A stretch of DNA of 64,000 nucleotides from Spirulina major PCC 6313 (GTDB lineage: Bacteria > Cyanobacteriota > Cyanobacteriia > Cyanobacteriales > Spirulinaceae), in assembly GCF_001890765.1 (NCBI RefSeq), contig NZ_KV878783.1, forward strand, positions 2,565,840-2,629,839. Direction: 5' to 3'. Below the pieces are notes generated by a model, which searched no databases, was not told the origin of the DNA, and saw only the letters and a program-made list of their open reading frames with translations. The position numbers and the translations under genes were made by a program. Below, one piece after another: positions 25,890 to 38,128 of the stretch; the stretch's first letter is position 1, and every line of letters starts with the position of its first letter.

Positions 25890-27239
25890 ATGTCGATCGC
25901 CTCTCTTCCCCCTGGCCCTACCCATCCGGGTCTCTGGCAAACCCTTGAGCTTGTCCGCGACCCGATCGCATTTTTTGACCGCTACCAACGGCAGTATGGT
26001 CACACCTTTACAACGCGAGTGTTGGGGCCGAAGTCGCCCCCGGTGGTGTTTACCGGAGACCCAGAGTTCGTGCAGGGGGTGTTTACTGCGCCCATTGATA
26101 CCTTTGCCCTGGGGAAGGTGACCCATGTGTTTCGCCCCTTAACCGGCGATCGCTCCTTGATCATGCTTGACGGGGCGGAACATCTGCGCCAACGAAAATT
26201 ACTGATGCCGCCGTTGCATGGCGATCGCATGAAAACCTACGGCGATCTGATTGTGGCCATCACGCGCCAGGTCTTGGCTCAGATTCCCACGGGGCAGACA
26301 CTGGATCTGCGATCATCCCTGGCGGATATCACCCTGCAAATTATCCTGCGGGTGGTGTTTGGCGTGGAACCGGGGCCGCGCTACGATGCGTTAACTCAGC
26401 GGATCAGTGCGCTTCTTGATGCGATCAGTGATCCGTTCTATTCCAGCCTGTTCTTTTTCCCGGTGTTGCAGCAAGATTTGGGGGCGTGGAGTCCCTGGGG
26501 GCGATTTTTGCGACAGCGGGAGGGGATTGATCGCCTCGTCTATGCAGAGATTCGCGATCGCCGCGCCAGTCAGGAGGACAACCCCGATCGCGCCGATATT
26601 CTCAGTCTGTTGTTAACCGCCCAAGATGAAGCGGGCCAGGGAATGAGCGATCGCGAACTCCACGATCAACTAATGACCCTGCTGTTATTGGGTCACGAAA
26701 CCACCGCCTCAGCCCTAGCCTGGGCGATTTTATGGAGTTACGAAGACCGCGATCGCCGCACTCGGTTGCAAAACGAAGTCACCGACGCGCCCCCCGATCG
26801 CCTCGCCGCCCTCCCCGACCTCAACGCCGTTTGTCACGAGGCCCTCCGCATCTATCCCATCGCCCTGATTGCTCAACCCCGCATTGTGAAAGAACCCTAC
26901 GCCCTGGGGGATTATATCTGCGATCGCGGCACAGTGTTGATTCCCTGCGTTTATCTCGCCCACCGCGTCCCGGCAACCTATCCCAACCCCACCCAATTCA
27001 ATAGCGATCGCTTCCGCACCGGCAAATTCAGCCCAGCGGAATTCTTCCCCTTTGGCGGCGGCCATCGGGGTTGCATCGGGATGGCCTTTTCCCTGTTTGA
27101 AATGAAACTGATCCTCGGTACGATTCTCCAACAATCCGACCTGCACCTCATTCCCCCCGACCAGATTCGACCCCAGCGGCGCGGCATCACCTTCGTCCCG
27201 GCGGGCGGTGTGACGATGAAACGCACAATCCCGGTTTAA
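25890..27239 (+). CDS. Cytochrome P450 (CYP110-like)
   Basis: 449 residues from ATG 25890 (MSIASLPPGPTHPGLW); the frame is open 7 codons further upstream. The heme-binding loop is FGGGHRGCIG (Cys395), the oxygen-activating I-helix motif is LLLGHETTASA, and the K-helix ExxR is EALRIYP. The proline-rich start and lack of a membrane anchor fit the cyanobacterial CYP110 group, which oxidises fatty acids, alkanes or terpenes. The specific substrate is unknown. No redox partner gene is adjacent. Confidence 0.9.
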   Translation: MSIASLPPGPTHPGLWQTLELVRDPIAFFDRYQRQYGHTFTTRVLGPKSPPVVFTGDPEFVQGVFTAPIDTFALGKVTHVFRPLTGDRSLIMLDGAEHLRQRKLLMPPLHGDRMKTYGDLIVAITRQVLAQIPTGQTLDLRSSLADITLQIILRVVFGVEPGPRYDALTQRISALLDAISDPFYSSLFFFPVLQQDLGAWSPWGRFLRQREGIDRLVYAEIRDRRASQEDNPDRADILSLLLTAQDEAGQGMSDRELHDQLMTLLLLGHETTASALAWAILWSYEDRDRRTRLQNEVTDAPPDRLAALPDLNAVCHEALRIYPIALIAQPRIVKEPYALGDYICDRGTVLIPCVYLAHRVPATYPNPTQFNSDRFRTGKFSPAEFFPFGGGHRGCIGMAFSLFEMKLILGTILQQSDLHLIPPDQIRPQRRGITFVPAGGVTMKRTIPV

Positions 27240-27560
27240 GGGCTACCTTGGGGCGATCGCAACCCAGAAACAAAACCCTCATTATAATTAGTGATTAAGC
27301 ATGAATGCTCACTGATTATTAATTGCGTTTGAGTCTGGCGAGCATGATGAATTATTTTGAGACTGCCCGATCTTTTCGTTCTTGATTAATCCGAATTATT
27401 GTTCTGAGCAGTCAAAAAATCGCCCATCCAGAATCATGATTTTTCCATGTAATGGGCTTGATTTCAAAACGTTATAACCCTAATTCAGCCAAAGGTGCAG
27501 ATTAAAACTTCTCAGCGTTGGGGATTTTTGGTTTTTCTTGAAGGTAATGGAGAACAGTTA
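27240..27560. other. AT-rich intergenic region with imperfect inverted repeat
   Basis: No gene is seen. Arms at 27284-27302 and 27305-27319 (ATAATTAGTGA...AGCAT against ATGCTCACTGATTAT) form an imperfect hairpin about 45 bp after the P450 stop and may end that transcript. The rest is the likely promoter region of the ethylene-receptor-like kinase; no convincing -35/-10 pair was picked. Confidence 0.5.
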
Positions 27561-30500
27561 ATGGTGCTAGATAATCATCTCTATATCCCCCACGGTCATT
27601 GTTATTTGTGGCAAAAACCTTTAGTATCTCTGCATTTTATTTCCGATGGCTTGATTGCGATCGCATACTATTCAATCCCGCTGTTATTGTTGTATTTTCT
27701 ATCCCAGCGGCGAGACGTGCCCTTTCCCCGTGTCTTTATCCTCTTCAGTGCCTTTATTGTGGCCTGTGGTACAACCCATCTGCTCGCGATTTGGACGCTA
27801 TGGCATCCCATTTATTGGATTGCGGGAATGGTCAAGGCGATCACCGCCTTTGTGTCGGTCTGGACGGCCGGAGCGATGGTGCAGATTATTCCCGCCGCCC
27901 TCACCCTCCCCAGCCCCGCCCAATTGAGCGCCATCAATCTGCAACTGGCGGCGGAAATTCAAGAACGCAAAAGCATCGAAGCTGAAATTCGCCGCCTCAA
28001 CGCCGAACTTGAGCAGCGAGTCAGCGATCGCACCGCTGCCCTCCGTGAAAGTGAACAACGATTTCGCCGCATGGCAGACCATGCCCCCGTCCTGATTTGG
28101 GTCACCGACCCCACCGGACAATACACCTATTGCAACCAAACCTGGCTCATCTTCACCGGCTGTAGCCTAGACGAAGAACTTGCCCAGGGTGGGTTAAGCC
28201 ATGTCCATCCCGACGATATTCAGCACTGCCGCACCATTCAGGAACAAGCCCTCACCGAACAAAGCCCCTTTGAACTGAACTATCGTCTGCGCCGGGCCGA
28301 TGGGTGTTATCGCTGGTTGTGGGGTCAAGGCGTGCCGCGTTTCACCGACCACGGAGAATTGATTGGCTATATCGGCTCCTGCATTGATATCCATGACCAT
28401 GAATTAGCCAAAGCCCGCCTGGATAGCCTCCTCAACAGCTTGGATGATGTGATTTGGTCGATGGAAACCCAGATCGGGCAGATGGTGTATGTTAACCCCG
28501 CCGTCGAGAGGGTATTTCACTATACCGCTGCTCAGTTTTATGCTGATTCAGACCTCTGGTTTCAGATCATTCATCCCGATGATCGCGACACCCAAAAACA
28601 ATATTTACAAGCCTTATCCCCTCTCGACACGTACGACCATGAATATCGGTTTTATCGACCCGATGGCGAATTGCGCTGGGTGCGATCGCGAGCCAAAGCC
28701 CTCCGTAGCGAAGACGACCAAGTGACCCGCATTGATGGCATCACCACCGACATCACCGACCAAAAAATCGCCGAACAAACCGCCCAAATGCTGATGCAAT
28801 CCATTCCTGATTTGTTGATTCGCATGAATCAAAGGGGCGACTATCTCGAAGTGATCAACCAAGATAATCTGATCCTTTGCCAACCCCACCTTTTAAAAGC
28901 AGGGCATAACGTTGCCGATGTCCTGCCGGCAGCGATCGCCGCAGAACGGATGGCCTGTGTTCACAATGCCCTCGCTACCCAACAGACACAATCCCACGAA
29001 TACACCCTCAACATTGATCACCACATTCGTGAACAAGAAGCCCGTATTATTCCTCTCCCCAATGCTGAAGTCCTTGTGGTGATTCGAGACATTACCGAAC
29101 GCAAGCGCAATCAATTAATCCTAGAACAGCAACTCCAGCGCACCTTACTCCTGCAACAAATTACTGATGAAATTCGCCATAGTTTAGACCCGCAAAATAT
29201 TTTCCGTACCACCACACAACTCGTGGGCACAATCTTCAAAGTCGATCGCTGTTTAATCCATAGTTATGACACCAACGCCCATACCGAAATTCCCTTGATG
29301 GCTGGCTATCATACCCCCACCGTCACCCTGTTAACGGATCAAAAAATCGCCGTAGTTGGCAACCCCTCCATTGAGCAACTGCTCCAAACTGAGGACGTGA
29401 TTATTTCAGAAAACGTGCTGGAAGATTCGCGCTTAGATGCGATGCGATCGTATTTTGAGCAGTCTCAGGTTAAATCATTTTTGGCGATCGGAACTTTTTA
29501 TAAAGATCAACCCAACGGTATTATTTGCCTTCATCAATGTGACCATTATCGTCAGTGGAAAAGCACCGAAATTGAACTCCTAGAAGCCGTCGCCGCCCAG
29601 GTGGGCATTGCCCTCGCCCAAGCTCACCTGCTCACCCAAGAAACCGAACAGCGCAAAATCCTCAGTCAGCAAAACATCGCCTTAGAAGCAGCCACCAAAA
29701 CCGCCAATGCCGCCAACCAAGCCAAAAGTGAATTTCTCGCTAACATGAGCCATGAAATTCGCACCCCAATGAATGCAATTCTTGGATTTTCCTACTTACT
29801 CAATGACAATATTGCTGATTTACAATGTCAATCCTATATCCAATCAATTTTAGCAGCCGGTCGAACCTTACTCGCCCTGATCAATGATATTCTTGACCTC
29901 TCTAAAATTGAAGCCGGAAAATTACCCATTGTTTACGAAGTGGTCAATATTCCCGGCATTATCGAGGAAGTCTGTCAGATTTTTTCCCAAAAAGCGATCG
30001 ATCAAAACTTACAACTCAAGACGAACATTGCCACCCCCATTCCCCCTCGGCTAGAGTTCGATCCCATTCGCCTGCGCCAAATCCTGTTTAACGTCGTGGG
30101 CAATGCCTTAAAATTCACGCCGTCAGGCTCCGTTACCATTTTGGTGAGTTTTGAACAAACCTCCGAGGCGGCTGGTACATTGTCCCTCCAGATTCGAGAT
30201 ACCGGAATTGGCATTGCACCGAGCCAACAGGATCATATTTTTGGGCCGTTTATCCAAAGTGACAATACCATCTCACGGCAATATGGGGGTACTGGACTCG
30301 GTCTGAGTATTACTCAACGGTTAACTGAATTGCTGGGGGGGACAGTGCAGCTTCAGAGTGTTGTGGGTGAGGGGAGTTGTTTTAGTTTTCAATTTTCGGG
30401 GGTCAAGGTTTTAAGGTCGTCCCTGTTGGGGGAGCGATCGCTGAACAGCCATGGTAATTTGAATCAATTTCCACCCCTGTCTGTGTTGATTGTGGATGAT

Positions 30501-31181
30501 GTGTCTTCCAATCGGGAAGTGCTATTAGGCTATTTTTCCCATACCCATCATCAAGTCAGTTGGGCTGGCGATGGGCCAAGTGCGCTCCGCAAGATCCATC
30601 TGTTCGCAGTCCCGGATGTGATGTTACTGGATCTGAATCTGCCCCAGATGCATGGCATTGAGGTGTTACAGGTGCTGCGTAATGACCCTGTAACGGCTGA
30701 CTTGCCGGTGATTGTGGTGACGGCGGTGTTGGATCAACAGGATAATCCAGAGTTACAGGCATTATGCGATGCGATTATTATTAAACCCATTAGTTATCTA
30801 GACTTATGGCAAGCATTGCAGACTATTTTGGGTCGGGAGACTGCGCCGACTTGGCAAGGTGATGCGGCTGTGGCGATGCCTGCGATCCACCATGTTGCAG
30901 AGTGGCCGGGCTTAATTGAACAGTTGCGCCAAGAGGAACAGTCGGGTTGGCCCCGTATCCTCCAGACGATGGTGATTCAGGATATTCAGGCGTTCAACGC
31001 TAAGCTGTTGCGGTGGGGTGAGGACTATCACTGTCCTCAGGTTGTCTATTATGCCCAGATCTCGGCAGCCTATCTGAATGAGTTTGACCTTGATGGGTTA
31101 TCGAGTCATTTACAGCAATTTCCTCAACTTCAGACTCAGGTGGATCGGTATTGGCGGTGTTTGTGCCAGGTGTCGGAGTGA
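27561..31181 (+). CDS. Ethylene-receptor-like hybrid histidine kinase
   Basis: 1206 residues from ATG 27561, chosen for GGAGA eight bases upstream; a GTG at 27495 is also in frame. The first 110 residues have three membrane helices matching the plant ETR1 ethylene-binding domain: Asp29, Tyr36 and Pro40 in [13 protein letters not shown], and copper ligands Cys69 and His73 in ACGTTHL. Then come three PAS domains (about 165-520), a GAF (540-690), HisKA with SHEIRTP (His731), an ATPase domain and a receiver with phospho-acceptor Asp1024 (MLLDLNLP). Ethylene sensing is known for a related cyanobacterial receptor and is inferred here. Confidence 0.93.
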   Translation: MVLDNHLYIPHGHCYLWQKPLVSLHFISDGLIAIAYYSIPLLLLYFLSQRRDVPFPRVFILFSAFIVACGTTHLLAIWTLWHPIYWIAGMVKAITAFVSVWTAGAMVQIIPAALTLPSPAQLSAINLQLAAEIQERKSIEAEIRRLNAELEQRVSDRTAALRESEQRFRRMADHAPVLIWVTDPTGQYTYCNQTWLIFTGCSLDEELAQGGLSHVHPDDIQHCRTIQEQALTEQSPFELNYRLRRADGCYRWLWGQGVPRFTDHGELIGYIGSCIDIHDHELAKARLDSLLNSLDDVIWSMETQIGQMVYVNPAVERVFHYTAAQFYADSDLWFQIIHPDDRDTQKQYLQALSPLDTYDHEYRFYRPDGELRWVRSRAKALRSEDDQVTRIDGITTDITDQKIAEQTAQMLMQSIPDLLIRMNQRGDYLEVINQDNLILCQPHLLKAGHNVADVLPAAIAAERMACVHNALATQQTQSHEYTLNIDHHIREQEARIIPLPNAEVLVVIRDITERKRNQLILEQQLQRTLLLQQITDEIRHSLDPQNIFRTTTQLVGTIFKVDRCLIHSYDTNAHTEIPLMAGYHTPTVTLLTDQKIAVVGNPSIEQLLQTEDVIISENVLEDSRLDAMRSYFEQSQVKSFLAIGTFYKDQPNGIICLHQCDHYRQWKSTEIELLEAVAAQVGIALAQAHLLTQETEQRKILSQQNIALEAATKTANAANQAKSEFLANMSHEIRTPMNAILGFSYLLNDNIADLQCQSYIQSILAAGRTLLALINDILDLSKIEAGKLPIVYEVVNIPGIIEEVCQIFSQKAIDQNLQLKTNIATPIPPRLEFDPIRLRQILFNVVGNALKFTPSGSVTILVSFEQTSEAAGTLSLQIRDTGIGIAPSQQDHIFGPFIQSDNTISRQYGGTGLGLSITQRLTELLGGTVQLQSVVGEGSCFSFQFSGVKVLRSSLLGERSLNSHGNLNQFPPLSVLIVDDVSSNREVLLGYFSHTHHQVSWAGDGPSALRKIHLFAVPDVMLLDLNLPQMHGIEVLQVLRNDPVTADLPVIVVTAVLDQQDNPELQALCDAIIIKPISYLDLWQALQTILGRETAPTWQGDAAVAMPAIHHVAEWPGLIEQLRQEEQSGWPRILQTMVIQDIQAFNAKLLRWGEDYHCPQVVYYAQISAAYLNEFDLDGLSSHLQQFPQLQTQVDRYWRCLCQVSE

Positions 31182-31203
31182 GAGGGCATGGTGGGGGTTG
31201 AGG

Positions 31204-33216
31204 TTAGGCATCGATGAGGGTGTAAACTTTGGCTTCCCAGGGGAAAATCGGTTCGCGGCCGATCCATTCCGTAAAGATCATGCGGTCTTGGGTGACTTCC
31301 CACCAGTGTTTGCCGGAGGGGGTTTGGGGCCAGGCGTTGACACGATATTCAGAGCTGGGGGCAAAGGGGTCTGGTGTGCCGTAGGCGGAGAAGTTGGCGA
31401 CGACGATGACGGCGTTTTCTCCCATGCCCCGTTGCCAGACGATGACTTGTTTGCCTTCGGTGTAGTCAATTTGGAGGAATTGGGTGTCGTTGACGGCGAG
31501 GCCGGGGGCTTGGGTGCGGAATCTGACGAGGCGGGCGACGTAGCGGAAGAGGCGTTGTCGCCAGGGGTCTTGGCAGCGATCGAAGTTGACGGGATCGATT
31601 TGTTTGTGGTGGCTGTGTTCGTCGCTGAGGTCGAAATCATGTTGATCGGCGAATTCATCTCCGGCGAGGATCATCGGGATGCCGACGGCGGTAAGGAGAC
31701 AGACGAAGGCGAGTTTGATCCGTTGTTCGAGGTCGGTGATGCCTTGGTTGAGGAGGTAGTTGTAGAGGCGTTCGTTGCCGAAGCCGCCGACATCGTGGGA
31801 GGTGAGGTAGTTGATGGCTTGGGTTCCGTCGGTGAAGCCGAGGTAACGACAGTCGATCAGTTTGCGGACGCTCCATTCAAAGCTGCGATCGCCCGCTGCC
31901 GGTTGGCCTAAAATCACTTGGCGGGCGATCTGTTTGAATTTCTCATTCCAGAGGCCATCGAGGCGGTTTTGGTGGATGAGGGCAATGGGAACCGAGAGTT
32001 CTTCCCCGACGACGAGAAATTGCTCGTCTGCGCCGCCGCGATCGCGCCAATAGGCCCGCGCAAAATCCCGAAATTCCTGCAAAAAGTCATAATTGCCGAC
32101 ATTGTTCACACTGTCGAGGCGCACGCCGTCGATGTGGTATTGCTCCAGCCAATGGGCGATGTAGAGTTTCATGTATTCGCGGGCGGGGACAAACCAGTCT
32201 TTTTTGCCAGAGAGGGGATGATAGCCCTCCACCCAAAAGTTGTATTTGAACAGATCGCCGCCGAAGCCGTCGCGATCGCCCTGCTCCGGATCATTCACCC
32301 CCCACTGCACCATGAAATCCAAAAAATTAATATTCCTGTAGGGGTTATTCCGCGCAAAGGCCATCACCGCATCAATAAACACCCGCATCCCCAAGCGATG
32401 ACAAGCCGCCACCAGAGCGATTAAATCCGTCATCGCACTTGAGGCTTCTTGACTGGCGGAGCGGCCGAGATCATCATCGGCCGCGAAAAAATTCGCCGTG
32501 CCGTAGCCCCATTCCAGCACATCATCACTATCGGCCGGGGGCAAGAGTTCCAGGCAGTTTATCCCCAAGGTTTTCAGGTGGGACTGACCCGCTGCCACGG
32601 CCGGAACCTGGGCAAAATCAGGGGCGATCGCCTCCGGTTCCACCAACGCCAAAATATCCCGAAAACAGCCGATGCCTTTTCCCCCTTGGCCCGTCTGTGT
32701 CCAACGGGTGGGCAGTTCGTAGATCACCAATTGATTATTTTTCGGCAGTGCCGCCGTCGGGTGCGCCTCATTCCATATCGCCGTTTCGCCATCGGCATTA
32801 CAGGGGATTAACTGCCCCCGGCCATAGCGCACCACACTGGCCGGATCACCACTGGCCACGCCGCCCTCATTGGGAGGAATTGGCGCAAGACGCGAGGGCC
32901 GCCGATCCACCGTAGCCGCGAGGGGATCGGTGCAATACAAAATTTCATTTGGCCCCGTAAATCCATAGGGGTTCACATTTTTCACCTTAAACCAATAGGC
33001 ATACACTTGACCCTCGATCAGTTCACAATCCGCCGCCGCCACTTCCCACAACTCCGGAAAGTCAGGATTAGGCGCGAGGGGAATTTCGCGCAGCCCTTCA
33101 CGGGTGGGAATGATGCGTGCAAACAAACCCAGCAACAAACGCGGAGCGGGTTCAGTGCAACCCGGTCGCCACAAAATAAAGTGAGTTTTGCGGCGCAACA
33201 AAAGATCTGGAATCAT
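31204..33216 (-). CDS. GH13 alpha-amylase-family glycosidase (isoamylase/pullulanase-like)
   Basis: 670 residues. An N-terminal beta-sandwich (about 1-115, CBM48-like) precedes the TIM barrel. The GH13 regions can be picked out: RVFIDAVMAF (region I), GVRLDSVNN with the nucleophile Asp (region II), FLVVGEELSVP with the acid/base Glu (region III) and LTSHDVGGF (region IV). It would act on alpha-glucans such as glycogen, possibly as a debranching enzyme. The exact specificity cannot be read from the motifs. It lies between the hybrid kinase (convergent) and ribE (75 bp beyond its start, also on the minus strand). Confidence 0.85.
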   Translation of the reverse strand: MIPDLLLRRKTHFILWRPGCTEPAPRLLLGLFARIIPTREGLREIPLAPNPDFPELWEVAAADCELIEGQVYAYWFKVKNVNPYGFTGPNEILYCTDPLAATVDRRPSRLAPIPPNEGGVASGDPASVVRYGRGQLIPCNADGETAIWNEAHPTAALPKNNQLVIYELPTRWTQTGQGGKGIGCFRDILALVEPEAIAPDFAQVPAVAAGQSHLKTLGINCLELLPPADSDDVLEWGYGTANFFAADDDLGRSASQEASSAMTDLIALVAACHRLGMRVFIDAVMAFARNNPYRNINFLDFMVQWGVNDPEQGDRDGFGGDLFKYNFWVEGYHPLSGKKDWFVPAREYMKLYIAHWLEQYHIDGVRLDSVNNVGNYDFLQEFRDFARAYWRDRGGADEQFLVVGEELSVPIALIHQNRLDGLWNEKFKQIARQVILGQPAAGDRSFEWSVRKLIDCRYLGFTDGTQAINYLTSHDVGGFGNERLYNYLLNQGITDLEQRIKLAFVCLLTAVGIPMILAGDEFADQHDFDLSDEHSHHKQIDPVNFDRCQDPWRQRLFRYVARLVRFRTQAPGLAVNDTQFLQIDYTEGKQVIVWQRGMGENAVIVVANFSAYGTPDPFAPSSEYRVNAWPQTPSGKHWWEVTQDRMIFTEWIGREPIFPWEAKVYTLIDA

Positions 33217-33291
33217 GACGGTCTGCGGGTGGGTTGAGGCGTTAGCTTCACGATCTTAGGCTGGGGATTGGACGAATCGCAATCCATTGCC

Positions 33292-33978
33292 CTAGGAATA
33301 ACCATGTTCGGTTAAAAAGTCGAGAGTGATTGCATCAGAAGGTGTTGCGGTTTGTGGGGTTACCCGGAGCAATCGCTCGACATACTTGCCTAAAATATCG
33401 CCTTCAAGGTTGACCCACTGCCCGGCTTGAAGCTGGGCGAGGTTGGTGGCGTGGTAGGTGTGGGGGATGACGGCGACGGTGAACTGGCTCGCGTCGGGGT
33501 CGCAGCGGGCAACGGTGAGACTGATGCCATTGACGGCGATGCTGCCTTTGTTGACGAGATAGGGCGCGATCGCACTCTGCCATTGCTCCCGTTCTTCCGG
33601 CACAATTCCAAAGGTCATTTCCCAGGAGGTGGCGGTTTGCACCGCTGCGAGCAGTTGCCCCACCCCGTCTACATGGCCGGTGACAAAATGCCCGCCGATT
33701 TTACTGCCGACCCGCAGGGAAGTTTCTAAATTAACGGGGTCACGATCGCGCGATCGCGCTCCTAAACAGGTGCGCTGGAGGGTTTCGGGAGATGCGATCG
33801 CGATAAACCCCTGGGGCAAATACCGATCCACCGTCAAACACACCCCATCCACCGCCACACTATCGCCAATCTCCAACCCTTCGAGAATCGCTCCCGCCGC
33901 CCCCATCACCTGAATCTTCAACTGATCCGCCCCCGCCGCCTCAACCGTCCCCAATGCCTGCACAAGTCCCGTAAACAT
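33292..33978 (-). CDS. ribE: Riboflavin synthase, alpha subunit
   Basis: 228 residues. The protein opens with the diagnostic MFTGLVQ and shows the internal duplication of riboflavin synthase: first barrel with GDSVAVDGVCLTV, second with GSIAVNGISLTV, each preceded by a GHFVTGHVDG-type or equivalent segment. The enzyme dismutates two 6,7-dimethyl-8-ribityllumazine molecules to riboflavin. It starts 75 bp upstream of the GH13 gene on the same strand and may share its transcript. No FMN riboswitch was recognised upstream. Confidence 0.95.
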   Translation of the reverse strand: MFTGLVQALGTVEAAGADQLKIQVMGAAGAILEGLEIGDSVAVDGVCLTVDRYLPQGFIAIASPETLQRTCLGARSRDRDPVNLETSLRVGSKIGGHFVTGHVDGVGQLLAAVQTATSWEMTFGIVPEEREQWQSAIAPYLVNKGSIAVNGISLTVARCDPDASQFTVAVIPHTYHATNLAQLQAGQWVNLEGDILGKYVERLLRVTPQTATPSDAITLDFLTEHGYS

Positions 33979-34147
33979 AATGTCCGATTAAACTACTGCT
34001 ATCGGCTCCATTTTCCCATTGATGCCCCAAGGATAAACATCCATCCTGTTCCGTCGTGACTCATAATGGGAAGTGAGCAAAGCCCCATGGTGTTGAGATG
34101 GGCGCGGTCAGGATTCACGCCTTGCAACGATTGAACTAGGATTTACG

Positions 34148-35515
34148 ATGGAAATTCGACGGGTTATTCTCAAGAATATTGGGTTCCTCGAAAATCTGGA
34201 TATTCCCCTCGCTCCCACAGAAGAAACGTCTGGCAATATTACCATTTTTGTGGGGAATAATGGAGCGGGAAAAACCTCTATTTTACAATCAGTTGCGATC
34301 GCTCTGAGTTGGTTCATTGCTCGTTTACGCACTGAAAAATCCAACGGCAACCCAATTCCTGAAGAAATTATTCGTAACACAGCAACCACAGCAAGTATTG
34401 AAGTCAATATCGATGATTCATGGCATAAATCAGGTTCCAGTGAACCTGATTCGCAGCATTATTTTAGCTGGAATCTTGCTAAAAATAGACAGGGACGCAA
34501 CCCACAATTCACAAGTAATCTTACCGGCTGCACACGCCTCGCCCATGGCTATCGTGAAACTCTAACGCATGATGATCAGGTCAGCTTGCCATTGGTGGCA
34601 TTTTATCCCGTTGAGCGGGTGGTGCTTGATATTCCACTTAAAATCAGAACCAGACACACCTTTTCACAACTAGATGCCTATGATAATTCAATTAGTCAAG
34701 GGGTTGATTTTCGGCGTTTTTTTGAATGGTTTCGAGAACGAGAAGATATTGAAAATGAATCAGGAATTTCTGATCATATCTTACGGCAAATGGAACTGTT
34801 TCGAGAATCTGATAGCAAGGTCTGGCAACAATTAAATGAACTAAATGCTTCAACAAAAGATCGACAATTAACAGCCGTTCGCACCGCGATTTATCACTTT
34901 ATGCCGGAGATGAGTCATTTGAGGGTTCGCCGTAAACCTCGCCTGCACATGGCAATTGATAAAAATGGCGAAACTCTGAATGTGGCTCAACTATCCCAAG
35001 GTGAAAAATCGCTCATGGCACTTGTCGGTGATATTGCCCGCCGCCTCGCCATGCTCAATCCTGCCCTTAAAAATCCCCTTGAAGGGGATGGGATTGTTTT
35101 AATTGATGAGGTTGATTTGCACCTTCATCCGTCGTGGCAGCGGAGTTTATGCGATCGCTTCATCAACACATTTCCCAATTGTCAGTTTATTTTGACCACT
35201 CATTCACCCTTAGTGATTAGCGATCGCAAAGATGTCTTGGTCTACATCTTGAATAATGGTCAATTGCATCAATTACCCTCTCCCTACGGCCAAGATGCCA
35301 ACACTATTCTTCTTGATGTGATGAATACCAGCATCCGCAATGAAGCGATCGACACCCAATTAAATGATCTCTTTGATGCAATTCAAGATTCCCGATTCCC
35401 TGAGTCCCAACAGCTATTAACATGGTTAAGCGCTGAACTTCCCACAAATCATCTCGAATTAATCAAGGCTAGGTTATTACTGCGAAAACAAGAAATTCGT
35501 CATGCGAACCATTAA
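34148..35515 (+). CDS. ptuA: Septu defence ATPase PtuA
   Basis: 455 residues. An OLD/RecF-like AAA ATPase: Walker A GNNGAGKTS (about 36-44), ABC-like signature LSQGEKS (about 281-287), Walker B VLIDEVDLHLHP (about 317) and the switch motif LTTHSPLVI. The gene overlaps the next one by 14 bp, and that gene encodes the matching HNH nuclease, which defines the two-gene Septu anti-phage system. The DNA is AT-richer than its neighbours with fewer HIP1 sites, as expected of a transferred defence locus. A related pair also works with retron Ec78, but no reverse transcriptase is present here. Confidence 0.88.
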   Translation: MEIRRVILKNIGFLENLDIPLAPTEETSGNITIFVGNNGAGKTSILQSVAIALSWFIARLRTEKSNGNPIPEEIIRNTATTASIEVNIDDSWHKSGSSEPDSQHYFSWNLAKNRQGRNPQFTSNLTGCTRLAHGYRETLTHDDQVSLPLVAFYPVERVVLDIPLKIRTRHTFSQLDAYDNSISQGVDFRRFFEWFREREDIENESGISDHILRQMELFRESDSKVWQQLNELNASTKDRQLTAVRTAIYHFMPEMSHLRVRRKPRLHMAIDKNGETLNVAQLSQGEKSLMALVGDIARRLAMLNPALKNPLEGDGIVLIDEVDLHLHPSWQRSLCDRFINTFPNCQFILTTHSPLVISDRKDVLVYILNNGQLHQLPSPYGQDANTILLDVMNTSIRNEAIDTQLNDLFDAIQDSRFPESQQLLTWLSAELPTNHLELIKARLLLRKQEIRHANH

Positions 35516-36140
35516 AAAAGGATCAGAACCTCAAGCCCTCAATACATGGAAACGACTGCATCCCCAACGTTCATATTCTGAGCTTAATTCAGATGTTCGG
35601 CAGGCTATTCGACAACAGGCTCTTGATGAACAGTTTTATTTGTGTGCCTATTGTTGTCAGCGAATTTCAACAATCAAGGATGGTCATAATGAACATCTAG
35701 AAGCACAACGTCTAAACCCTCAACGCACCCTTGATTTTACGAATATTGTCGTCAGTTGCAATACCCTAAACCAATGCGGCAAGGCTCATCAATCCCAAGC
35801 ATTACCGTTAACGCCTCTGATGGCGGCCTGCGAGACGGAACTCCGGTTTAAGATTAGCGGCCGGGTGGAGGGGGTGAGCGATCGCGCCTGTGAAACAATT
35901 CGCATTTTAAACCTGGGAGATGATGAAAAAAATAACCGCGCCCTGATTGAAAAACGTAAGCAACTATCCAATGCTTTACTGTGGGCTAATAGTATTGATC
36001 CTCATGAAGGTCTAGAGGATGAGGCGTTATTAATGTTGCTGATGGCTGATCTAGCCCAGCCCCAGGGGGGGCAGCTTGAAGCGTTTGCCCCTGTGGTGAT
36101 TAGTATTGTGCGGGGGTGGTTGCAATCTTTGGGATGTTAA
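35502..36140 (+). CDS. ptuB: Septu defence HNH nuclease PtuB
   Basis: 212 residues. The start [13 protein letters not shown], the zinc-binding LCAYCCQRI, the catalytic HNEHLEAQ and [11 protein letters not shown] plus a later CGKAH are the pattern of the HNH family that accompanies PtuA (TIGR02646-type). It is the effector nuclease of Septu. It begins 14 bp before the end of ptuA, so translation is coupled. The stop overlaps the stop of the convergent hydrolase by four bases (TTAA). All expected Cys and His residues are present. Confidence 0.88.
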   Translation: MRTIKKGSEPQALNTWKRLHPQRSYSELNSDVRQAIRQQALDEQFYLCAYCCQRISTIKDGHNEHLEAQRLNPQRTLDFTNIVVSCNTLNQCGKAHQSQALPLTPLMAACETELRFKISGRVEGVSDRACETIRILNLGDDEKNNRALIEKRKQLSNALLWANSIDPHEGLEDEALLMLLMADLAQPQGGQLEAFAPVVISIVRGWLQSLGC

Positions 36141-36808
36141 AGCGTTGCGAGTCCGGCTAAAACCTCGGTGCTGGGGGCAGTCCAGCCGACGATACCTCCT
36201 TGGGCGGTGACCATGTTGAGGGTGGCGGATTTGAAGTCGGGGAAATAGCTGGCGGTGGCATCTTCGATCAGGAGACATTCATAACCGCGATCGCAGGCCT
36301 CGCGCATCGTCGTTTGGACACAGACTTCCGTGGTGACCCCTGTGAACAGGAGGTGAGTGATGGCGCGTTGTTCGAGTTCTTGACTGAGGGGGGTGTGATA
36401 GAATGCGCCTTTGCCGGGTTTTTGGATGACGATTTCGCCGGGTTGGGGAGTGAGTTCAGGAATGATCGCGTTGCCGGGTTCGCCTTGGATCAGGATGCGT
36501 CCCATGGGGCCGCGATCGCCAATAGTCAAGCTACCCTTGCCCCGCTTCCGTTTTGCAGGGGGACAGTCGGACAAGTCCGGGCGATGGCATTCGAGGGTAT
36601 GAATCACGGTGATGCCCAAGGTGCGACAGGTGTTTAACAGGGTTTGCACTGTGGGGACGATCGCTTGTAGTTGGGTCACGTCATTGCCCAAGGCTGCCCC
36701 AAACCCTCCCGGTTCGAGAAAGTCACGTTGCATATCGATAATTACCAACGCCAATTGTGACAAGGGTGGCAGCGGATAGGGGTAGGGTTGGGCCAGGATT
36801 TCAGCCAT
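36137..36808 (-). CDS. Isochorismatase-family cysteine hydrolase
   Basis: 223 residues from ATG 36808 ([10 protein letters not shown]); a TTG 12 bases upstream is in frame. The catalytic Asp lies in [10 protein letters not shown] and the catalytic Cys in [13 protein letters not shown], with the cis-peptide region just before it. Proteins of this family hydrolyse isochorismate, nicotinamide, N-carbamoylsarcosine, biuret and similar compounds; the particular substrate cannot be told. It ends in a four-base overlap with the convergent ptuB and has no operon partner. Confidence 0.9.
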   Translation of the reverse strand: MAEILAQPYPYPLPPLSQLALVIIDMQRDFLEPGGFGAALGNDVTQLQAIVPTVQTLLNTCRTLGITVIHTLECHRPDLSDCPPAKRKRGKGSLTIGDRGPMGRILIQGEPGNAIIPELTPQPGEIVIQKPGKGAFYHTPLSQELEQRAITHLLFTGVTTEVCVQTTMREACDRGYECLLIEDATASYFPDFKSATLNMVTAQGGIVGWTAPSTEVLAGLATL

Positions 36809-36860
36809 GGGTGCATCCAAATTGCAGAAACCTTTAGCATAGGACAGACGGTTGAATTAA

Positions 36861-37970
<1,110 letters not shown>

Positions 37971-38128
37971 GTTTTCAAGGTTATTGATAACCCTATCCAT
38001 ATTGGAGGTCTAGCCCTCTAAACCTCCCACTGGGTGGGATATCTCCCCCCCAGACCCCCGGCTCAGGGGCGATCGCACCATGCCACCCCGTTAGGCGATC
38101 CCGTCTGTTGCGATCGGGGGGGCTGGGG

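Noticed and set aside
31078-31911. Plus-strand frame of 277 codons
   Set aside because: It is antisense to the GH13 gene, whose catalytic motifs are on the other strand; no family features.
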